A stretch of 64,000 bases of DNA from Phycisphaeraceae bacterium (GTDB taxonomy: Bacteria > Planctomycetota > Phycisphaerae > Phycisphaerales > UBA1924). The position numbers were made by a program, and so were the translations under genes. Location of the stretch: assembly GCA_021297895.1 (NCBI GenBank), contig JAJTHN010000040.1, forward strand, positions 1-64,000, given 5' to 3'. The notes beneath the pieces were generated by a model that did not search any database, was not told the origin of the DNA, and was given only the letters and a program-made list of their open reading frames with translations. Shown here piece by piece: positions 15,793 through 25,887 of the stretch. The first letter of the stretch is position 1. Each line of letters starts with the position of its first letter.

Positions 15793-17208
15793 TCACTTGG
15801 CCGGTGAAATGCGGTCCATGCCGTTGAGGTACGGTCGAAGGGCGGCGGGGATGGCGACGCTGCCGTCGGGCTGCTGGTGCATCTCCAGCAGCGGAATGAG
15901 CAGCCGCGGCGATGCGGCGACGGTGTTGTTCAGCGAGTGACAGAAGACGGTCGTGCCCTTGCCGGCGTCGCCGCCGGCGCGGTAGCGCATGTTCAGGCGT
16001 CGGCACTGGAAGTCGTAGAGTCGGCTGGCGCTGTGGGTCTCGCCGAAGGCGCCGGTGGGGCTGCCGTTGACGACTTCGCCGCGACCGGGCATCCAGCACT
16101 CGATGTCGACCATGTCGGCGTTCTTGACGCCAAGGTCGCCGGTGCAGCACTGCAGCAGGCGATAGGGCAGTTCGAGGCTCTGGAGCAGATGCTCGACGTA
16201 ACCGATCATCTGGCGGTGCCACTGGCGGCTCTCGGCCTCATCGGCCTTGCAGATGACGACCTGCTCGACCTTGTCGAACTGGTGAATGCGGTAGAGCCCC
16301 GCGGTGTCCTTGCCCGCAGCTCCGGCTTCGCGGCGGAAGCAGGTGCTGACGGTGACGTACTTCAGGGGCAGACTGGCCTCGTCGAGGATCTCGTCCTGAT
16401 GCAGGCCCATGAGGCCGACCTCGCCGGTGCCGGTGAGGTACAGGTCGTGCGTCTCGCCGCGGGCCTTCTCGTCGCAGTGGTACGCCTGCTCGCGCCCCGC
16501 GGGGAAGAAGCCGGTGCCGACCATGCACTCCTCGCGGACGATGACGGGAACGCTCATGGCCTGGAAGCCGTGCTTGTGGACCATGAAGTCCATGGCGTAG
16601 CGGAGCACGGCCTGGTGCAGGAGCATGCCGGGGCCGGTCAGGACGTAACTGCGGGTGCCGGCCATCTTGACGCCGCGGGCGAAGTCGGCGAGTTTCAGGT
16701 CGCGGACGAGTTCCTGGTGCGTGCGGGGCTTGAAGCCGCGGGACTTCTCGAAGCCCGCGGCGATGTCGAAGCCCTGGGGAGCCCAGCGGCGGACCTCGAT
16801 GTTGTCCTCGCTGGAGGTGCCGACGGGCACGTCACCATCGGGCGGCTGCGGAATGGTCAGGAGGATGGACGTGATCTCGGGCTCGAGGCGAGCGACGATC
16901 TTCTCGAGGTCGCCGGCCTGCTCCTTGAGGGCCATGGGCCGGGCCTTGAGGTCGGCCAGTTGCTTCTCGATGAGCGCGCGGGCCTCGCCCTCGGCCTTCT
17001 TGAGTTCGCCGTTGAGTTTGCCCATCTGGGGGCCGAGGTCCTTCTCGATCCGCTTCTGCTCGGCGCGGAGGCTCTCGAGCTGCGCGAGCGCTGCGCGCTT
17101 CTCTTCGTCGAGGCGAAGCAGTCGATCGATCTGGACTTCCATGCCCTTGCGGGCGGCGCCGTCCTTGAAGCGGGCGGGATTCTCGCGGAGTTGCTTGATG
17201 TCGATCAT
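15793..17208 (-). CDS. serS: Seryl-tRNA synthetase
   Basis: A 471-residue class II aminoacyl-tRNA synthetase charging tRNA-Ser. The N-terminal coiled-coil tRNA-binding arm spans roughly residues 30-110 (starting MIDIKQLRENPARFKDGAA, the standard SerRS opening). Motif 2 is seen in TCFRREAGAAGKDTAGLYRIHQF and motif 3 in LLIPLLEMHQQPDGSVAIPAALRPYL. The SerRS-specific segment ASRLYDFQCRRLNMRY is present. Length is slightly above the usual 420-430 because of small insertions. The ATG at 17208 follows TACACT by 8 bases. Divergent from the DUF58 gene. Confidence 0.97.
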   Translation of the reverse strand: MIDIKQLRENPARFKDGAARKGMEVQIDRLLRLDEEKRAALAQLESLRAEQKRIEKDLGPQMGKLNGELKKAEGEARALIEKQLADLKARPMALKEQAGDLEKIVARLEPEITSILLTIPQPPDGDVPVGTSSEDNIEVRRWAPQGFDIAAGFEKSRGFKPRTHQELVRDLKLADFARGVKMAGTRSYVLTGPGMLLHQAVLRYAMDFMVHKHGFQAMSVPVIVREECMVGTGFFPAGREQAYHCDEKARGETHDLYLTGTGEVGLMGLHQDEILDEASLPLKYVTVSTCFRREAGAAGKDTAGLYRIHQFDKVEQVVICKADEAESRQWHRQMIGYVEHLLQSLELPYRLLQCCTGDLGVKNADMVDIECWMPGRGEVVNGSPTGAFGETHSASRLYDFQCRRLNMRYRAGGDAGKGTTVFCHSLNNTVAASPRLLIPLLEMHQQPDGSVAIPAALRPYLNGMDRISPAK

Positions 17209-17216
17209 GGGGCGGG

Positions 17217-17222
17217 AGTGTA
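17217..17222 (-). promoter_or_regulatory. -10 element of serS (leaderless geometry)
   Basis: TACACT on the minus strand, 8 bases from the serS ATG, with an intervening CCCGCCCC that cannot act as a ribosome-binding site. Confidence 0.5.
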
Positions 17223-17276
17223 CGCCCCGACGGCCCGCGGCCGGGCCGGGGCCGCTGCACGGGGGGCCGCGGCCGC

Positions 17277-17282
17277 TACCGT
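17277..17282 (+). promoter_or_regulatory. -10 element of the DUF58 gene (leaderless geometry)
   Basis: TACCGT followed by 6 bases and the ATG at 17289. It shares an 80-base divergent intergenic region with serS. Confidence 0.4.
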
Positions 17283-17288
17283 TGGGGC

Positions 17289-18323
17289 ATGTTCTTCGGA
17301 ACGCTCACGCAGGTGCCGACGGACCTTGACCAGGTGCTCGACCCGGCGATGGTGGCGCGGCTGGAGCGGCTGGATGTTGCCAGCCGGAAGACCTTCGCCG
17401 GAAAACTCCAGGGCGAGCGGCGGAGCAAGCGGCGCGGCCGGAGCGTCGAGTTCGATGATTACCGGGCGTACACCCCCGGCGACGATCTGCGGTTCGTCGA
17501 CTGGAATGTTCTTGCGCGGCTGGACCGGTTCTTCATCAAGTTGTTTCAGGATGAGCAGGACCTGGCGCTGCACGTGATTCTGGATGTGTCGCCCAGCATG
17601 AACGCGGGCGCGGGGGACGGCAACAAGCTGCTCTTCGGCGCGCGGCTGGCGGCGAGCCTTGGCGCACTGGGGCTGATCAACAACAACCGTGTGATGGTGA
17701 GCCTGGTCGGCGACACGAGGCTGGGGCTGCGTCGGCTCGAGCCGCTGCGCGGCAGGCGGAACCTGCCGCGGTTCGGGCGGTTCATTCTTGATGAGGCGTT
17801 CGCGGGCATCGGCAGCACGCCGGCGGGGCGCGCGGGCCCGGTGATCGCGGGCGATCTGGCGGCGGGGATGCGGCTGCTGGCGGCGGACGCGGCGCGATCG
17901 GGCAGCGGCGTGACGGTCATCATCAGCGACTTGCTCCTGCCGCCGATGACACCGGAGCCCGGGTGCCTCGCGGCGCTGCGGCCCATGGCGGCGACGGCGG
18001 GCAACGCCGGGCACGACGTGTACGTGCTCCAGACGCTCAGCCCGGAGGAGATCGACCCCGCGGGCGAGGCACAGCGTGATCCTCAGATTCGCAGGATGCT
18101 CTCGGGCGATATGCGCCTGAGCGACAGCGAAACCGGCCGCGGCGTGGAGGTGACGATCACGCCGGAGTTGCTGCGCGAGGCGTCGGGGCGTTCCAGCCGG
18201 TTTGTCCGGAGCGTGGGGCGCGGGTGCTCGGCGATGGGGCTGGTGCACGAGCTGGTGCCCAGCACGACGGACATCGCGGTGCTGCTGATCGAGACGCTGC
18301 GCTCGCGCGGGATGCTCAGGTAG
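17289..18323 (+). CDS. DUF58 / von Willebrand A-like protein
   Basis: A 344-residue cytoplasmic protein. The DUF58 signature is clear: RRGRSVEFDDYRAYTPGDD followed by LRFVDWNVLARLDRFFIKLF. A MIDAS-like metal site is seen in ILDVSPSMNAG (DxSxS). In other bacteria DUF58 proteins act with MoxR-type AAA+ ATPases as chaperone-like complexes, but no moxR gene flanks this copy. The start is fixed by a -10 element 6 bases upstream. It is divergent from serS. Confidence 0.9.
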   Translation: MFFGTLTQVPTDLDQVLDPAMVARLERLDVASRKTFAGKLQGERRSKRRGRSVEFDDYRAYTPGDDLRFVDWNVLARLDRFFIKLFQDEQDLALHVILDVSPSMNAGAGDGNKLLFGARLAASLGALGLINNNRVMVSLVGDTRLGLRRLEPLRGRRNLPRFGRFILDEAFAGIGSTPAGRAGPVIAGDLAAGMRLLAADAARSGSGVTVIISDLLLPPMTPEPGCLAALRPMAATAGNAGHDVYVLQTLSPEEIDPAGEAQRDPQIRRMLSGDMRLSDSETGRGVEVTITPELLREASGRSSRFVRSVGRGCSAMGLVHELVPSTTDIAVLLIETLRSRGMLR

Positions 18324-18574
18324 CGCGGCGCCGCAAGGGCCGGGGAACCTGCGCCGGCGCGGCGGGCGCGGCGCATCGGGCGGCCGTGCCGCGATGGCGC
18401 ACCGCGTAACCGGCCGCGCCCCCCACCACCGTGATCGGCGGGATCGCGAAATTCTCGTGCGTCGCTGATAGATCCTGCCGGGGTGCGTGCATCCATTGAG
18501 AACCGGCGGGGTCAGCGGACCATCGCGGGCCTCGCCATAACGGGCCAATCACGGCTCGAAAGGCAGGAGAAGAG

Positions 18575-19597
18575 ATGAACGCACGCACGAACGGCACGAA
18601 CCCTTCCGCACGCTTGCTTCACGCCGCGAGCGTGATGGCCCTGAGCACGCTGGTGCTGGCGTCCTGGGCGCAGGCCTCTCCGGGGCTTGATGTCCGGAGC
18701 ATCGGCAACGGTCCGATCACGCCGGGTAATGCCCCTGCGGGACCGGCTGTCGACCCGACGACGCAGAACGGGCAGTGGTTCCTGGACAACAACGGCGTCG
18801 CGGACTATCGCACGCACGAGTTCCACGACAACATCGACGGCAGCGGCGGCTTCGTTCCCAACCACCTGGCGATCCGCGGGTCGCTCGTGGCGTTCACACC
18901 CGGCGCGCCCGGCTTCATCAACGGCTACATCATGACCGTGTCGATCACCAACAACACGCCGGCGGTGCTCGGGCCGTTCGCCAGCCAGCCCAACATGCAC
19001 GGCGAGAACCGCATCGCGCCGACGCCGACTTACGCGGGGACGATGTTCGGCGTTCGCTTCGCGGCGCACTGGGCCGACGACGGCAACCCGACGAACTTCT
19101 TCCCCAGCAGCGCGAACGTTCCGAGCACCACGCCGGCGGGAGCGCCGACGAGCCCGGGCACGAGCAACACCACCGCGGCGAATTACGATGCGCTGGCGTG
19201 GTACAGCTACACCAACGGGCAGGCCGGGACGGTGGGCGGTTCGTACCAGGTGCCGACGTGGGACTTTGGCGACATCGCGGTCGGACAGACCGTCACGCGG
19301 ACGCTGACGTTCCAGTTCTACAACCCGATCAGCAACGCCGCGATCCCGCCGATCACCGTCTTCCAGGGTCAGGATCTGCTCATCGCCCGGAGCGATGACA
19401 TCAAGATCGCGTCGTACTTCCAGGATGACCCGGTGCTCAACGGGATCTTCGATCGGGCCGTGCCTTATCCGAACGGTGGGATCAACCCGGCGACATCGCA
19501 CTACGGCAACTCATCGGTGTTCTTCAATGTGCCCACACCCGGCGCGGCGGCGCTGCTTGGACTGGGCGGGCTGATGGGTCTGCGTCGGCGTCGCTAA
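18575..19597 (+). CDS. PEP-CTERM-like exported protein
   Basis: A 340-residue secreted protein. The signal peptide (residues 1-35) ends at AQA-S. The central part is rich in Asn, Thr and Gly and includes VTRTLTFQFYNPISNAA. The C-terminus is VPTPGAAALLGLGGLMGLRRRR: a Pro-Thr-Pro motif, a short hydrophobic helix and an arginine cluster. That is a planctomycete variant of the PEP-CTERM sorting signal recognised by exosortase. The protein is therefore probably cell-surface or extracellular; its function is unknown. An AGGAGA site precedes the ATG. An intrinsic terminator follows. Confidence 0.82.
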   Translation: MNARTNGTNPSARLLHAASVMALSTLVLASWAQASPGLDVRSIGNGPITPGNAPAGPAVDPTTQNGQWFLDNNGVADYRTHEFHDNIDGSGGFVPNHLAIRGSLVAFTPGAPGFINGYIMTVSITNNTPAVLGPFASQPNMHGENRIAPTPTYAGTMFGVRFAAHWADDGNPTNFFPSSANVPSTTPAGAPTSPGTSNTTAANYDALAWYSYTNGQAGTVGGSYQVPTWDFGDIAVGQTVTRTLTFQFYNPISNAAIPPITVFQGQDLLIARSDDIKIASYFQDDPVLNGIFDRAVPYPNGGINPATSHYGNSSVFFNVPTPGAAALLGLGGLMGLRRRR

Positions 19598-19646
19598 GCG
19601 GCAATGACGGTGTGCACCCTCTCTCGTGCTCTTCACCTCGAACGCT

Positions 19647-19680
19647 CCCCGCGCACGGTGCGCGGGGATGTTCGTTTTGT
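19647..19680 (+). terminator. Intrinsic terminator after the PEP-CTERM-like gene
   Basis: CCCCGCGC / GCGCGGGG (8 base pairs, loop ACGGT) is followed by a T-rich tract TTCGTTTTGT. It lies between two convergent genes and could serve the plus-strand gene. Confidence 0.75.
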
Positions 19681-19684
19681 GTCC

Positions 19685-22600
19685 TTACGCGTTCCGAGGC
19701 TCGCTCGTCTCGGCCGGCGCGCTCGGCGCGGGCACCTCGTGCGCTCCGCGTCGGGCCCACTTGCGGCAGACCTCGATCAGCGCGGGACGATCGATCGGCT
19801 TGGTTGCATACGCGTCGCAGCCGGCCTTGAGGCACTTCTGGTCATCGCCATCCATCGCGTGCGCCGTCAGCGCGACGATACCGAGACGCCAGCCCCCGGC
19901 GCGGAGCCGCATGGCGAGGGAGTAGCCGTCCATCTCGGGCATCTGCATGTCGGTGACGATCAGGTCGAACGGTGCCGGGTCGCGAATGGTGCCCTCGACG
20001 GTCGCGTCGATGGTGAGTTTCTCCAGAGCTTTCCGCCCGTTGTCGGTGATCGTGACCTCCGCCCCCGCCCGTCGCAGGTGATGCGAGATGAGCCGCTGAT
20101 TGTCCGGACCATCCTCGACCAGCAGCACGCGCACGCCGTGCAGGGGACCGGTGTCCGATGCCGCGGCGGGGGTGGTTCCCGCGGGAAGATCGTTGCGGAC
20201 GGCGACGCGTCCGCGCTCGGCGCTGATCATTTCCACTCCCGCGAGCGGGCCGGTGGCGACGACCAGGGTAAAGGTGCTGCCCGTGCCGGGCTCGCTCTCG
20301 ACGGTGACATCGCCGCCGAGCATGCGGGCGAGGGACTTGCTGATGCGCAGGCCCAGGCCGGTGCCGCCGAAGCGCCGGGTGGTCGAGGCGTCGGCCTGCT
20401 GGAAGGCGTTAAAGAGCCCGGCGACCTGCTTCGGGGTCATGCCGATGCCGGTGTCCTGGACGCTGACGAGCAATCGCGGCGCCGGGGATTGAGGTTCGGC
20501 GATCGAGACGCGGACGGTGACGCCACCGGTCTGAGTGAACTTGATGGCGTTGCTGACGAGGTTGACGATGATCTGACGAAGACGGACGGGATCGCTGACG
20601 ATGGCCGCGGGGACATCGGAGTCCTGAACGACCCGCAGCGAGAGCGACTTGTCGCGGGCCTTGACGCTCATGAGCGATTCGACATCGTGCAGGATCTGCA
20701 ATGGGTCGATCGCGACGCGCTCGATGCTCATCTTTCCGGCCTCGATCTTGGACAGGTCGAGGATGTCGTTGATGATCGAGAGAAGGTGGTCGCCGCTCCG
20801 GCGGATGGTGTCGATGTACGCGAGCCGCTCCGACGGCGCCTTGGATCGATCACCGATGTCGCCGAGCAGTTCGGCGTAGCCGATGATCGCGGTCATCGGC
20901 GTACGGATCTCGTGGCTCATGTTGGCGAGGAACTCGCTCTTTGCGCGGTTGGCGGCCTCCGCCTGCAGACGCGCCTCGCGAAGCTCGCTCTCGACCTTGT
21001 GCGACTCGGTCACGTCGATGTGCACGCCCATCGCGCGCAGGGGTGCGGACTCCTCGTCCCGCTCGGTGACGCGACCGACATCCAGCACCCACATCCAGTC
21101 GCCGTCCTTGCGGCGGACGCGGTACTCGCAGCGGTACTCGCGCGTGCGTCCTTCAAGGTGCTCGAAGATGGCCCGCACCCGCTGGGGCTGGTCCTCAGGA
21201 TGCACCAGGTCCTCCCACGCCTCGACGCTCGAGCCCAGTTCGCCCGGCTCATAGCCGAGCATCGTCTGGGCCAGGTCGTTGAAGCGGATGTCGCCGGTGG
21301 CGACGTTCCAGTCCCACGTGCCGAGGTTCGCCGAGCGGACCGTGGTGTCCATGTGTTCGGCCTGGGCACGGAGCTGCCGACGCGACTCGGTCAGGTCGGA
21401 GACATCGGCGCAGGCGCCGACGAAGCCCGTGAACTCGCCCCGGGCGTTGAACCGCGGCGTGCCGCGATCAACGAGGGTGCGGAACTGCCCGTCGGAGCGG
21501 CGGAGGCGATAGGTGATCTCGAAGGCGCTGCGCTCGTTGACCGCGGCGACATACGCCTCAACGGTGCGCCAGAGGTCATCGCGATGGATGCTCTGCGTCC
21601 ACCCGTCGCCCTGCTCGCTGGCGGCCGGGCGTCCGGTAAAGTCGAGCCAGCGCTGATTGAAGTAGTCGCGCCCGCCCGAGGTGTCGCTGGTCCAAATGAG
21701 CATCGGCGACGAGTCGCACAAGGCCCGGAAGCGAGCCTCGCTGGCGGCAAGCTCCTCGCGGGCGCGGTGCTGCTCGGAAATGTCAGACTCGATCGCCATG
21801 AAGCCGGTGAGCTTGCCCGCGGAGTCGAACAGGGGCTGGATCTCGATGTCCAGGACGTAGTACTCGCCGCTCTTGGAGCGGTTGATGATCTCCGTTCGGC
21901 ACGGCTCCTGGGCCCGGATCGCGCGGCGCATGTGCTCGATCGCGCGCGGGTCCGAGCGTTCGCACTGCAGCAGTTCGCCCGGCGAATGCCCGAGTACTTC
22001 AGCGAGTGTGTAGCCCGTTACACGGGTGAAGGCCTCGTTGACCCAGACGATTCGACGCTCCGTATCGGTGATGATTACCGAGTTGCTGGTTCGCTCGGCG
22101 ATCATCGAGAGTCTGCGGAGATCGCGTGTCATCGCATGGGCCGCGGCACGGGCTCTGCTTGTCGCGGTGCCAAGAGTCCATGTCAGCCAGGACAGCAGCA
22201 CGCTCAGCACGCCACCGGCGGCGCCGAAGTTCAGGCCGGAGGCCATGTTGACATCGGACTCGAACGCCGGGCGAGAGGATGTCACGATTCGCCAGACCCT
22301 GCCGCCAAGGCCCACAAGGCTCTCACGCACATACATGCGATCGGCATATGCAGTTGCGACGCTCGAAGCGTCGACCGTGCGCAGGTGCTCATCCCAGTCA
22401 ACGACCATGATCTGCCGGCCCGACGTGTCGACGTCGAAGATCTCTATGTCAGCCAGAGCGCGGATGTCCTCGGCGATCTTGTCGACGACTTCCCGGATCT
22501 GCACCGGAGCGATGAGCAAGTGCTCAAAGGCGGTCGCCTGCGCTTCGAGGGTGTTTGTCGGCTCGCCGTTCCGATAGACCGCCAGCAGCCAGAGCGGACC

Positions 22601-23443
22601 GAGAAAATCCCCGTCGCCCAGCTGAAGTCGGATCGGCGGTGTCAGCGTTGACTCACCGGTGGAGATCGCCAGCTCCGCCGCGGCTCGAACCGCCGGATCC
22701 GCCGCAAGGTCCATGAGTTTGAGCGGTTCTGCCGTCTGCTCCGGGGCGACACTGCGGACGAGCAGGTGATACGGCACGCGGGGTGCGAGCACGGGCTGGC
22801 GAATCGGTTCGCCGAATCTCTGGAGCAGCTGACCGAAGGCGCCGGCCTGCTCCGGTGCGATCCGGTCCACCACGGCGACCAGCGGCAGGCCGACCAGACC
22901 ACGGTTCAGGTCGCGCATCTCAACATAGCGGGCAAACTCCTCGCGCGTGACGAAGTCGCTCGCGGCATATGTGCCGCGCAGGCCACGAAGCGAGAACGAC
23001 GGGCGGAGCATCTCGTCGATGACCTTCGTGCGCACTGCGGCGGCCAGATGTGAGAACCGGTCCGCGGCCTCCAACGCGATCCGATTGAGATCACGCGAAG
23101 CGCCCAGCAGCGAAACGTACAGGCCTATGCACAGGATCGAGGACGCCAGCCATCCCGCGAGCGCGCTGTCCATTCCGGCGGACATGCGGGATTCACCACC
23201 CGCACCGCCTCGGACGGTTGGCGATTGGTGCGCGGCGGCCGGCCCGAGCAACAGGTACCAGCCGAGCATCAGAACGCTCGCCGATGCGAGAATCCCCAGA
23301 AGAACCAGTGCGGTGATCACGGCCCATTCCGGCAAACGCAGAATGCCCACAACCAGCCCCGAGGCCAGCGCGCACGCGGTCGCGATCATCGCGAGCGTTC
23401 GCAACAGCTTCCTGCGGGGATCTGGATGGTGCGCCGTCAACAT
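19685..23443 (-). CDS. Hybrid sensor histidine kinase (CHASE, three PAS, HisKA, HATPase, receiver)
   Basis: A 1252-residue membrane kinase. Two or three N-terminal transmembrane helices (residues 18-65 and near 95-115) precede a CHASE sensor domain ([22 protein letters not shown], about 130-340), with another helix near 400. Three PAS domains follow (about 450-570, 575-690, 700-825; the last begins [10 protein letters not shown]). The HisKA box [13 protein letters not shown] has phospho-acceptor H844. HATPase motifs NAIKF, DTGIGM and GGTGLGLRI are intact. The C-terminal receiver has [14 protein letters not shown] with D1165. No Hpt domain is present, so a separate phosphotransfer protein or an autoregulatory receiver is likely. 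The gene is not next to a response regulator. The start ATG has AACACT 5 bases upstream. Confidence 0.93.
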   Translation of the reverse strand: MLTAHHPDPRRKLLRTLAMIATACALASGLVVGILRLPEWAVITALVLLGILASASVLMLGWYLLLGPAAAHQSPTVRGGAGGESRMSAGMDSALAGWLASSILCIGLYVSLLGASRDLNRIALEAADRFSHLAAAVRTKVIDEMLRPSFSLRGLRGTYAASDFVTREEFARYVEMRDLNRGLVGLPLVAVVDRIAPEQAGAFGQLLQRFGEPIRQPVLAPRVPYHLLVRSVAPEQTAEPLKLMDLAADPAVRAAAELAISTGESTLTPPIRLQLGDGDFLGPLWLLAVYRNGEPTNTLEAQATAFEHLLIAPVQIREVVDKIAEDIRALADIEIFDVDTSGRQIMVVDWDEHLRTVDASSVATAYADRMYVRESLVGLGGRVWRIVTSSRPAFESDVNMASGLNFGAAGGVLSVLLSWLTWTLGTATSRARAAAHAMTRDLRRLSMIAERTSNSVIITDTERRIVWVNEAFTRVTGYTLAEVLGHSPGELLQCERSDPRAIEHMRRAIRAQEPCRTEIINRSKSGEYYVLDIEIQPLFDSAGKLTGFMAIESDISEQHRAREELAASEARFRALCDSSPMLIWTSDTSGGRDYFNQRWLDFTGRPAASEQGDGWTQSIHRDDLWRTVEAYVAAVNERSAFEITYRLRRSDGQFRTLVDRGTPRFNARGEFTGFVGACADVSDLTESRRQLRAQAEHMDTTVRSANLGTWDWNVATGDIRFNDLAQTMLGYEPGELGSSVEAWEDLVHPEDQPQRVRAIFEHLEGRTREYRCEYRVRRKDGDWMWVLDVGRVTERDEESAPLRAMGVHIDVTESHKVESELREARLQAEAANRAKSEFLANMSHEIRTPMTAIIGYAELLGDIGDRSKAPSERLAYIDTIRRSGDHLLSIINDILDLSKIEAGKMSIERVAIDPLQILHDVESLMSVKARDKSLSLRVVQDSDVPAAIVSDPVRLRQIIVNLVSNAIKFTQTGGVTVRVSIAEPQSPAPRLLVSVQDTGIGMTPKQVAGLFNAFQQADASTTRRFGGTGLGLRISKSLARMLGGDVTVESEPGTGSTFTLVVATGPLAGVEMISAERGRVAVRNDLPAGTTPAAASDTGPLHGVRVLLVEDGPDNQRLISHHLRRAGAEVTITDNGRKALEKLTIDATVEGTIRDPAPFDLIVTDMQMPEMDGYSLAMRLRAGGWRLGIVALTAHAMDGDDQKCLKAGCDAYATKPIDRPALIEVCRKWARRGAHEVPAPSAPAETSEPRNA

Positions 23444-23609
23444 CGTCGAGTGTTGACATCGTCACTTCCGGGCGGTGAATGAACCCCGCCCGTGCAGAAC
23501 ACCCCGAGTTTGCTGCGCCCAAGGAACGCCCACCTTCGGGGGTGGGCGAACAAACGTCGAATTCATCGATCGGCGATCGGGGATCACGGGAAAACTGCGG
23601 TCGAGGGCC

Positions 23610-24569
23610 TCAGCGGCCCTCACCCAGACCCTTGAGCTGGTCGCGGATTCTGGCCGCTTCCTCGTACGCCTCGCGCTTGACGGCGTCGGCGAGTTTCTTG
23701 CGGAGTTCCGCCGCGGGGCTGACCGGCAACTTGGGCACCAGCGCCTCGCGCATGTTGCGGAGCATCTGCACCTCGCCGCTGGTGTCGAAGGCGTTCTCCT
23801 GGCCGCTTGTCGCAAAGTGATTGCGGAGCGCGGCCAGACCTTCATCGATGGCGTTGATCGCGGCCTTGGGCTCGTTGTCCTTCAGCGCCTGGCTGGCCAG
23901 CGCGCGGGCACGCATCATGGTGATGTACGCGCGGAAGGGCTCGAGCGCCTCGCGGTCCTCGGCGTGGCCCGCGTGCTTGGCGCACAGGTCCAGAACCCGG
24001 AGGTTCCGGCTCGTGTCACGCACGACGCCCTCGAAGTCCTCCAGCACCAGCAGCGCCATGTAGCGGTGGTAGTACTGCAGGGCCTCATCGCGCAGTTCGC
24101 GGCATTCCTGACGCGTCAGCGTCAGCGGGCCGCGGTCGGTCATGCCCGCATCTTCGTCCTCATCGTCTTCTTCATCATCGTCATCGTCATCCGCGTCGCT
24201 GGCGGGCTGGCCGGCATCATCCTCGGTACCGCCTGAGAGCGAAGGCTTGGAGGGCAGAGGCGCATCAGCGTCCTCGTCGTCCTCGTCATCATCTGGTTCG
24301 AGGTCCGGCTCGCCGCGGGCGGCTTGTGCATCGCGTTCGCGCTGGCGGAAGGTGGCCTCGTCGAGCCTGGCCTCGTGGTACTCCAGCAGGGACTCATGGC
24401 CGAAGGGCTTCTGGCCATCCGGACGCCCCTCGGTGTGCATCTGAAGGATGCCCAGGTCCAGGCGGAGTTGGATTTTGGGCTCGCCGTCCTGACCCGGGAT
24501 GAGACGGACGTTGAGTTTTCCGGGCTCGTAAGGCCAAGCCCGCAGCAGATTTCCGATGTCTTCACTCAC
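23610..24569 (-). CDS. UvrB/UvrC-motif protein with an acidic linker
   Basis: A 319-residue soluble protein starting at GTG 24569 (GGAG upstream), reading V-S-E-D-I-G-N-L-L. The first 110 residues (LNVRLIPGQDGEPKIQLRLDLGILQ) form a conserved domain. An Asp/Glu tract (about residues 105-150) follows. The helical middle holds ECRELRDEALQYYHRYMALL and looks TPR-like. The C-terminus AELRKKLADAVKREAYEEAARIRDQL is a UVR motif, a helical hairpin used for protein-protein contact in UvrB/UvrC and McsA. The role is unknown. It is divergent from the sigma factor gene. A longer in-frame extension upstream overlaps the sigma gene and is rejected. Confidence 0.8.
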   Translation of the reverse strand: MSEDIGNLLRAWPYEPGKLNVRLIPGQDGEPKIQLRLDLGILQMHTEGRPDGQKPFGHESLLEYHEARLDEATFRQRERDAQAARGEPDLEPDDDEDDEDADAPLPSKPSLSGGTEDDAGQPASDADDDDDDEEDDEDEDAGMTDRGPLTLTRQECRELRDEALQYYHRYMALLVLEDFEGVVRDTSRNLRVLDLCAKHAGHAEDREALEPFRAYITMMRARALASQALKDNEPKAAINAIDEGLAALRNHFATSGQENAFDTSGEVQMLRNMREALVPKLPVSPAAELRKKLADAVKREAYEEAARIRDQLKGLGEGR

Positions 24570-24881
24570 GTCGGGACACTCCGTTCCCACCGGGCTTGAA
24601 TGATAGGGGGAGCCTCGGGGAGGTGCGGTAGCGGGTGAGGTGACGGATTCTTGGGGGCAAACCCGAATAATCCTGATTTTTCGGCCTTTGAGGCTTGTGA
24701 ACCCCTGTTCAGTGCCCCGGCATATCCGGTACGCTTTTCCTTCTGACGCGATGTGCTGAAGGCGTGAATCCAAACACTCGATGGGATCCACAGCCTCAGG
24801 CGCGGCGTAGCGTTTGAAGGCCGATCGCGTCGCTCCGGACGCCGGCTCGCGGCAAGCCCACCGCCGCGGAAGGGGAGTTTC
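24570..24881 (+). promoter_or_regulatory. Divergent intergenic region upstream of the sigma factor
   Basis: 312 bases. A possible promoter TTCAGT (24708) - 16 bases - TACGCT (24730) would give the sigma factor a leader of about 145 bases. AAGGGGAG before the GTG at 24882 is a strong ribosome-binding site. GGAG before 24569 serves the minus-strand gene. No riboswitch or gene is recognised. Confidence 0.4.
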
Positions 24882-25829
24882 GTGGCGCTGGCCAAGTCTG
24901 CTCGTACATCCATCTCCACAGAACTGCAGACTGGGCTGCAGCTCTATCTGCGTCAGATCAACGAAATCCCGTTGCTGACGGCCGACGAGGAGAAGACCCT
25001 CGGCTGGGCGATCATCAACGACAATTGCCCCGCGGCACGCGACCGGATGATCCGGGCGAATCTGCGCCTGGTGGTGTCGATCGCCAAGAACTACGCCAAT
25101 CGCGGGCTGACGCTGCAGGACCTCATCGAGGAGGGCAACGTTGGGCTGCTGCGTGCGGTCGAGGGCTTCGACCCTGCGCAGGGCGCAAGGTTCAGCACGT
25201 ACGGCTCGTGGTGGATCAAGCAGGCGATCAAGCGGGCGCTGATCAACGCGGTGCAGCCGATCCACGTGCCGGCGTACATGGTCGAGCTGATCGCCAAGTG
25301 GAAGCAGGCGTCTCGCAAACTCGAGAACGCGCTCGGCCGGCCGCCGACGATGCAGGAACTGGCCGACGAGATGCAGCTTCCGCTGCGCAAGCTCAAGATC
25401 ATCAAGCGGGCGCTCAAGGCCGTTCGCACGCCCAGCCAGGCCCCCACCGACGAACAGGGCGACAGCATGAACTTCGGCGACCTTGTCGCCGACCACCGAA
25501 CCGGCGGACCCGGCGACGGCATGGTGCGCGATGATGAGCTGCGCACGATCCGCAAACTGCTCGACGCCATCGACGAGCGCGAAGCTCGGATCCTGCGCAT
25601 GCGCTTCGGCTTTGACGGTCAGGAACCGCTGACGCTCAAGCAGATCGCTCAGGAAATCGGCATCTCCCGCGAGCGCGTGCGGCAGATCGCCGACGAGGCG
25701 CTGCGGAAGCTCAACGCCCAGCTCAACGACGACCGCCCGACGCGGTTCTTCCGCGAAGGCGGGCTTGGCGCGGATTGGGATGTCGGCGATGAGCCGCGCT
25801 CGTTCCTGTCGCCGGCGATGGATTCTTGA
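24882..25829 (+). CDS. sigA: Primary-type RNA polymerase sigma-70 factor (SigA/RpoD-like)
   Basis: A 315-residue group 1/2 sigma factor. Region 1.2 is [19 protein letters not shown] and region 2.1-2.2 is [18 protein letters not shown] then [20 protein letters not shown]. Region 2.3-2.4 is [19 protein letters not shown]. Region 3 begins [12 protein letters not shown], and region 4.2 is the helix-turn-helix [20 protein letters not shown]. It lacks the large acidic region 1.1 and non-conserved insert of proteobacterial RpoD, so it could be the housekeeping factor or a close paralogue. GTG start with AGGGGAG 5 bases upstream. Confidence 0.93.
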   Translation: MALAKSARTSISTELQTGLQLYLRQINEIPLLTADEEKTLGWAIINDNCPAARDRMIRANLRLVVSIAKNYANRGLTLQDLIEEGNVGLLRAVEGFDPAQGARFSTYGSWWIKQAIKRALINAVQPIHVPAYMVELIAKWKQASRKLENALGRPPTMQELADEMQLPLRKLKIIKRALKAVRTPSQAPTDEQGDSMNFGDLVADHRTGGPGDGMVRDDELRTIRKLLDAIDEREARILRMRFGFDGQEPLTLKQIAQEIGISRERVRQIADEALRKLNAQLNDDRPTRFFREGGLGADWDVGDEPRSFLSPAMDS

Positions 25830-25887
25830 TCGCGGCCTTTGGGCGCAGGAATCGCGAGGGTTCAGGCCGATCCCGGATTCAGCCGGA

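Noticed and set aside
19604-22651. Long plus-strand open frame opposite the hybrid sensor kinase
   Set aside because: Its product has no recognisable domain, whereas the minus-strand protein has CHASE, PAS, HisKA, HATPase and receiver motifs throughout the same interval.
24140-24320. TCATCG/TCGTCA short repeats resembling a simple-sequence or CRISPR-like tract
   Set aside because: It is the coding sequence for the Asp/Glu tract of the UvrB/UvrC-motif protein; no spacer-repeat order exists.
24570-25496. In-frame upstream extension of the UvrB/UvrC-motif protein
   Set aside because: It would run antisense through the sigma factor gene and lacks any family-like sequence; a GTG with GGAG at 24569 starts the conserved part.
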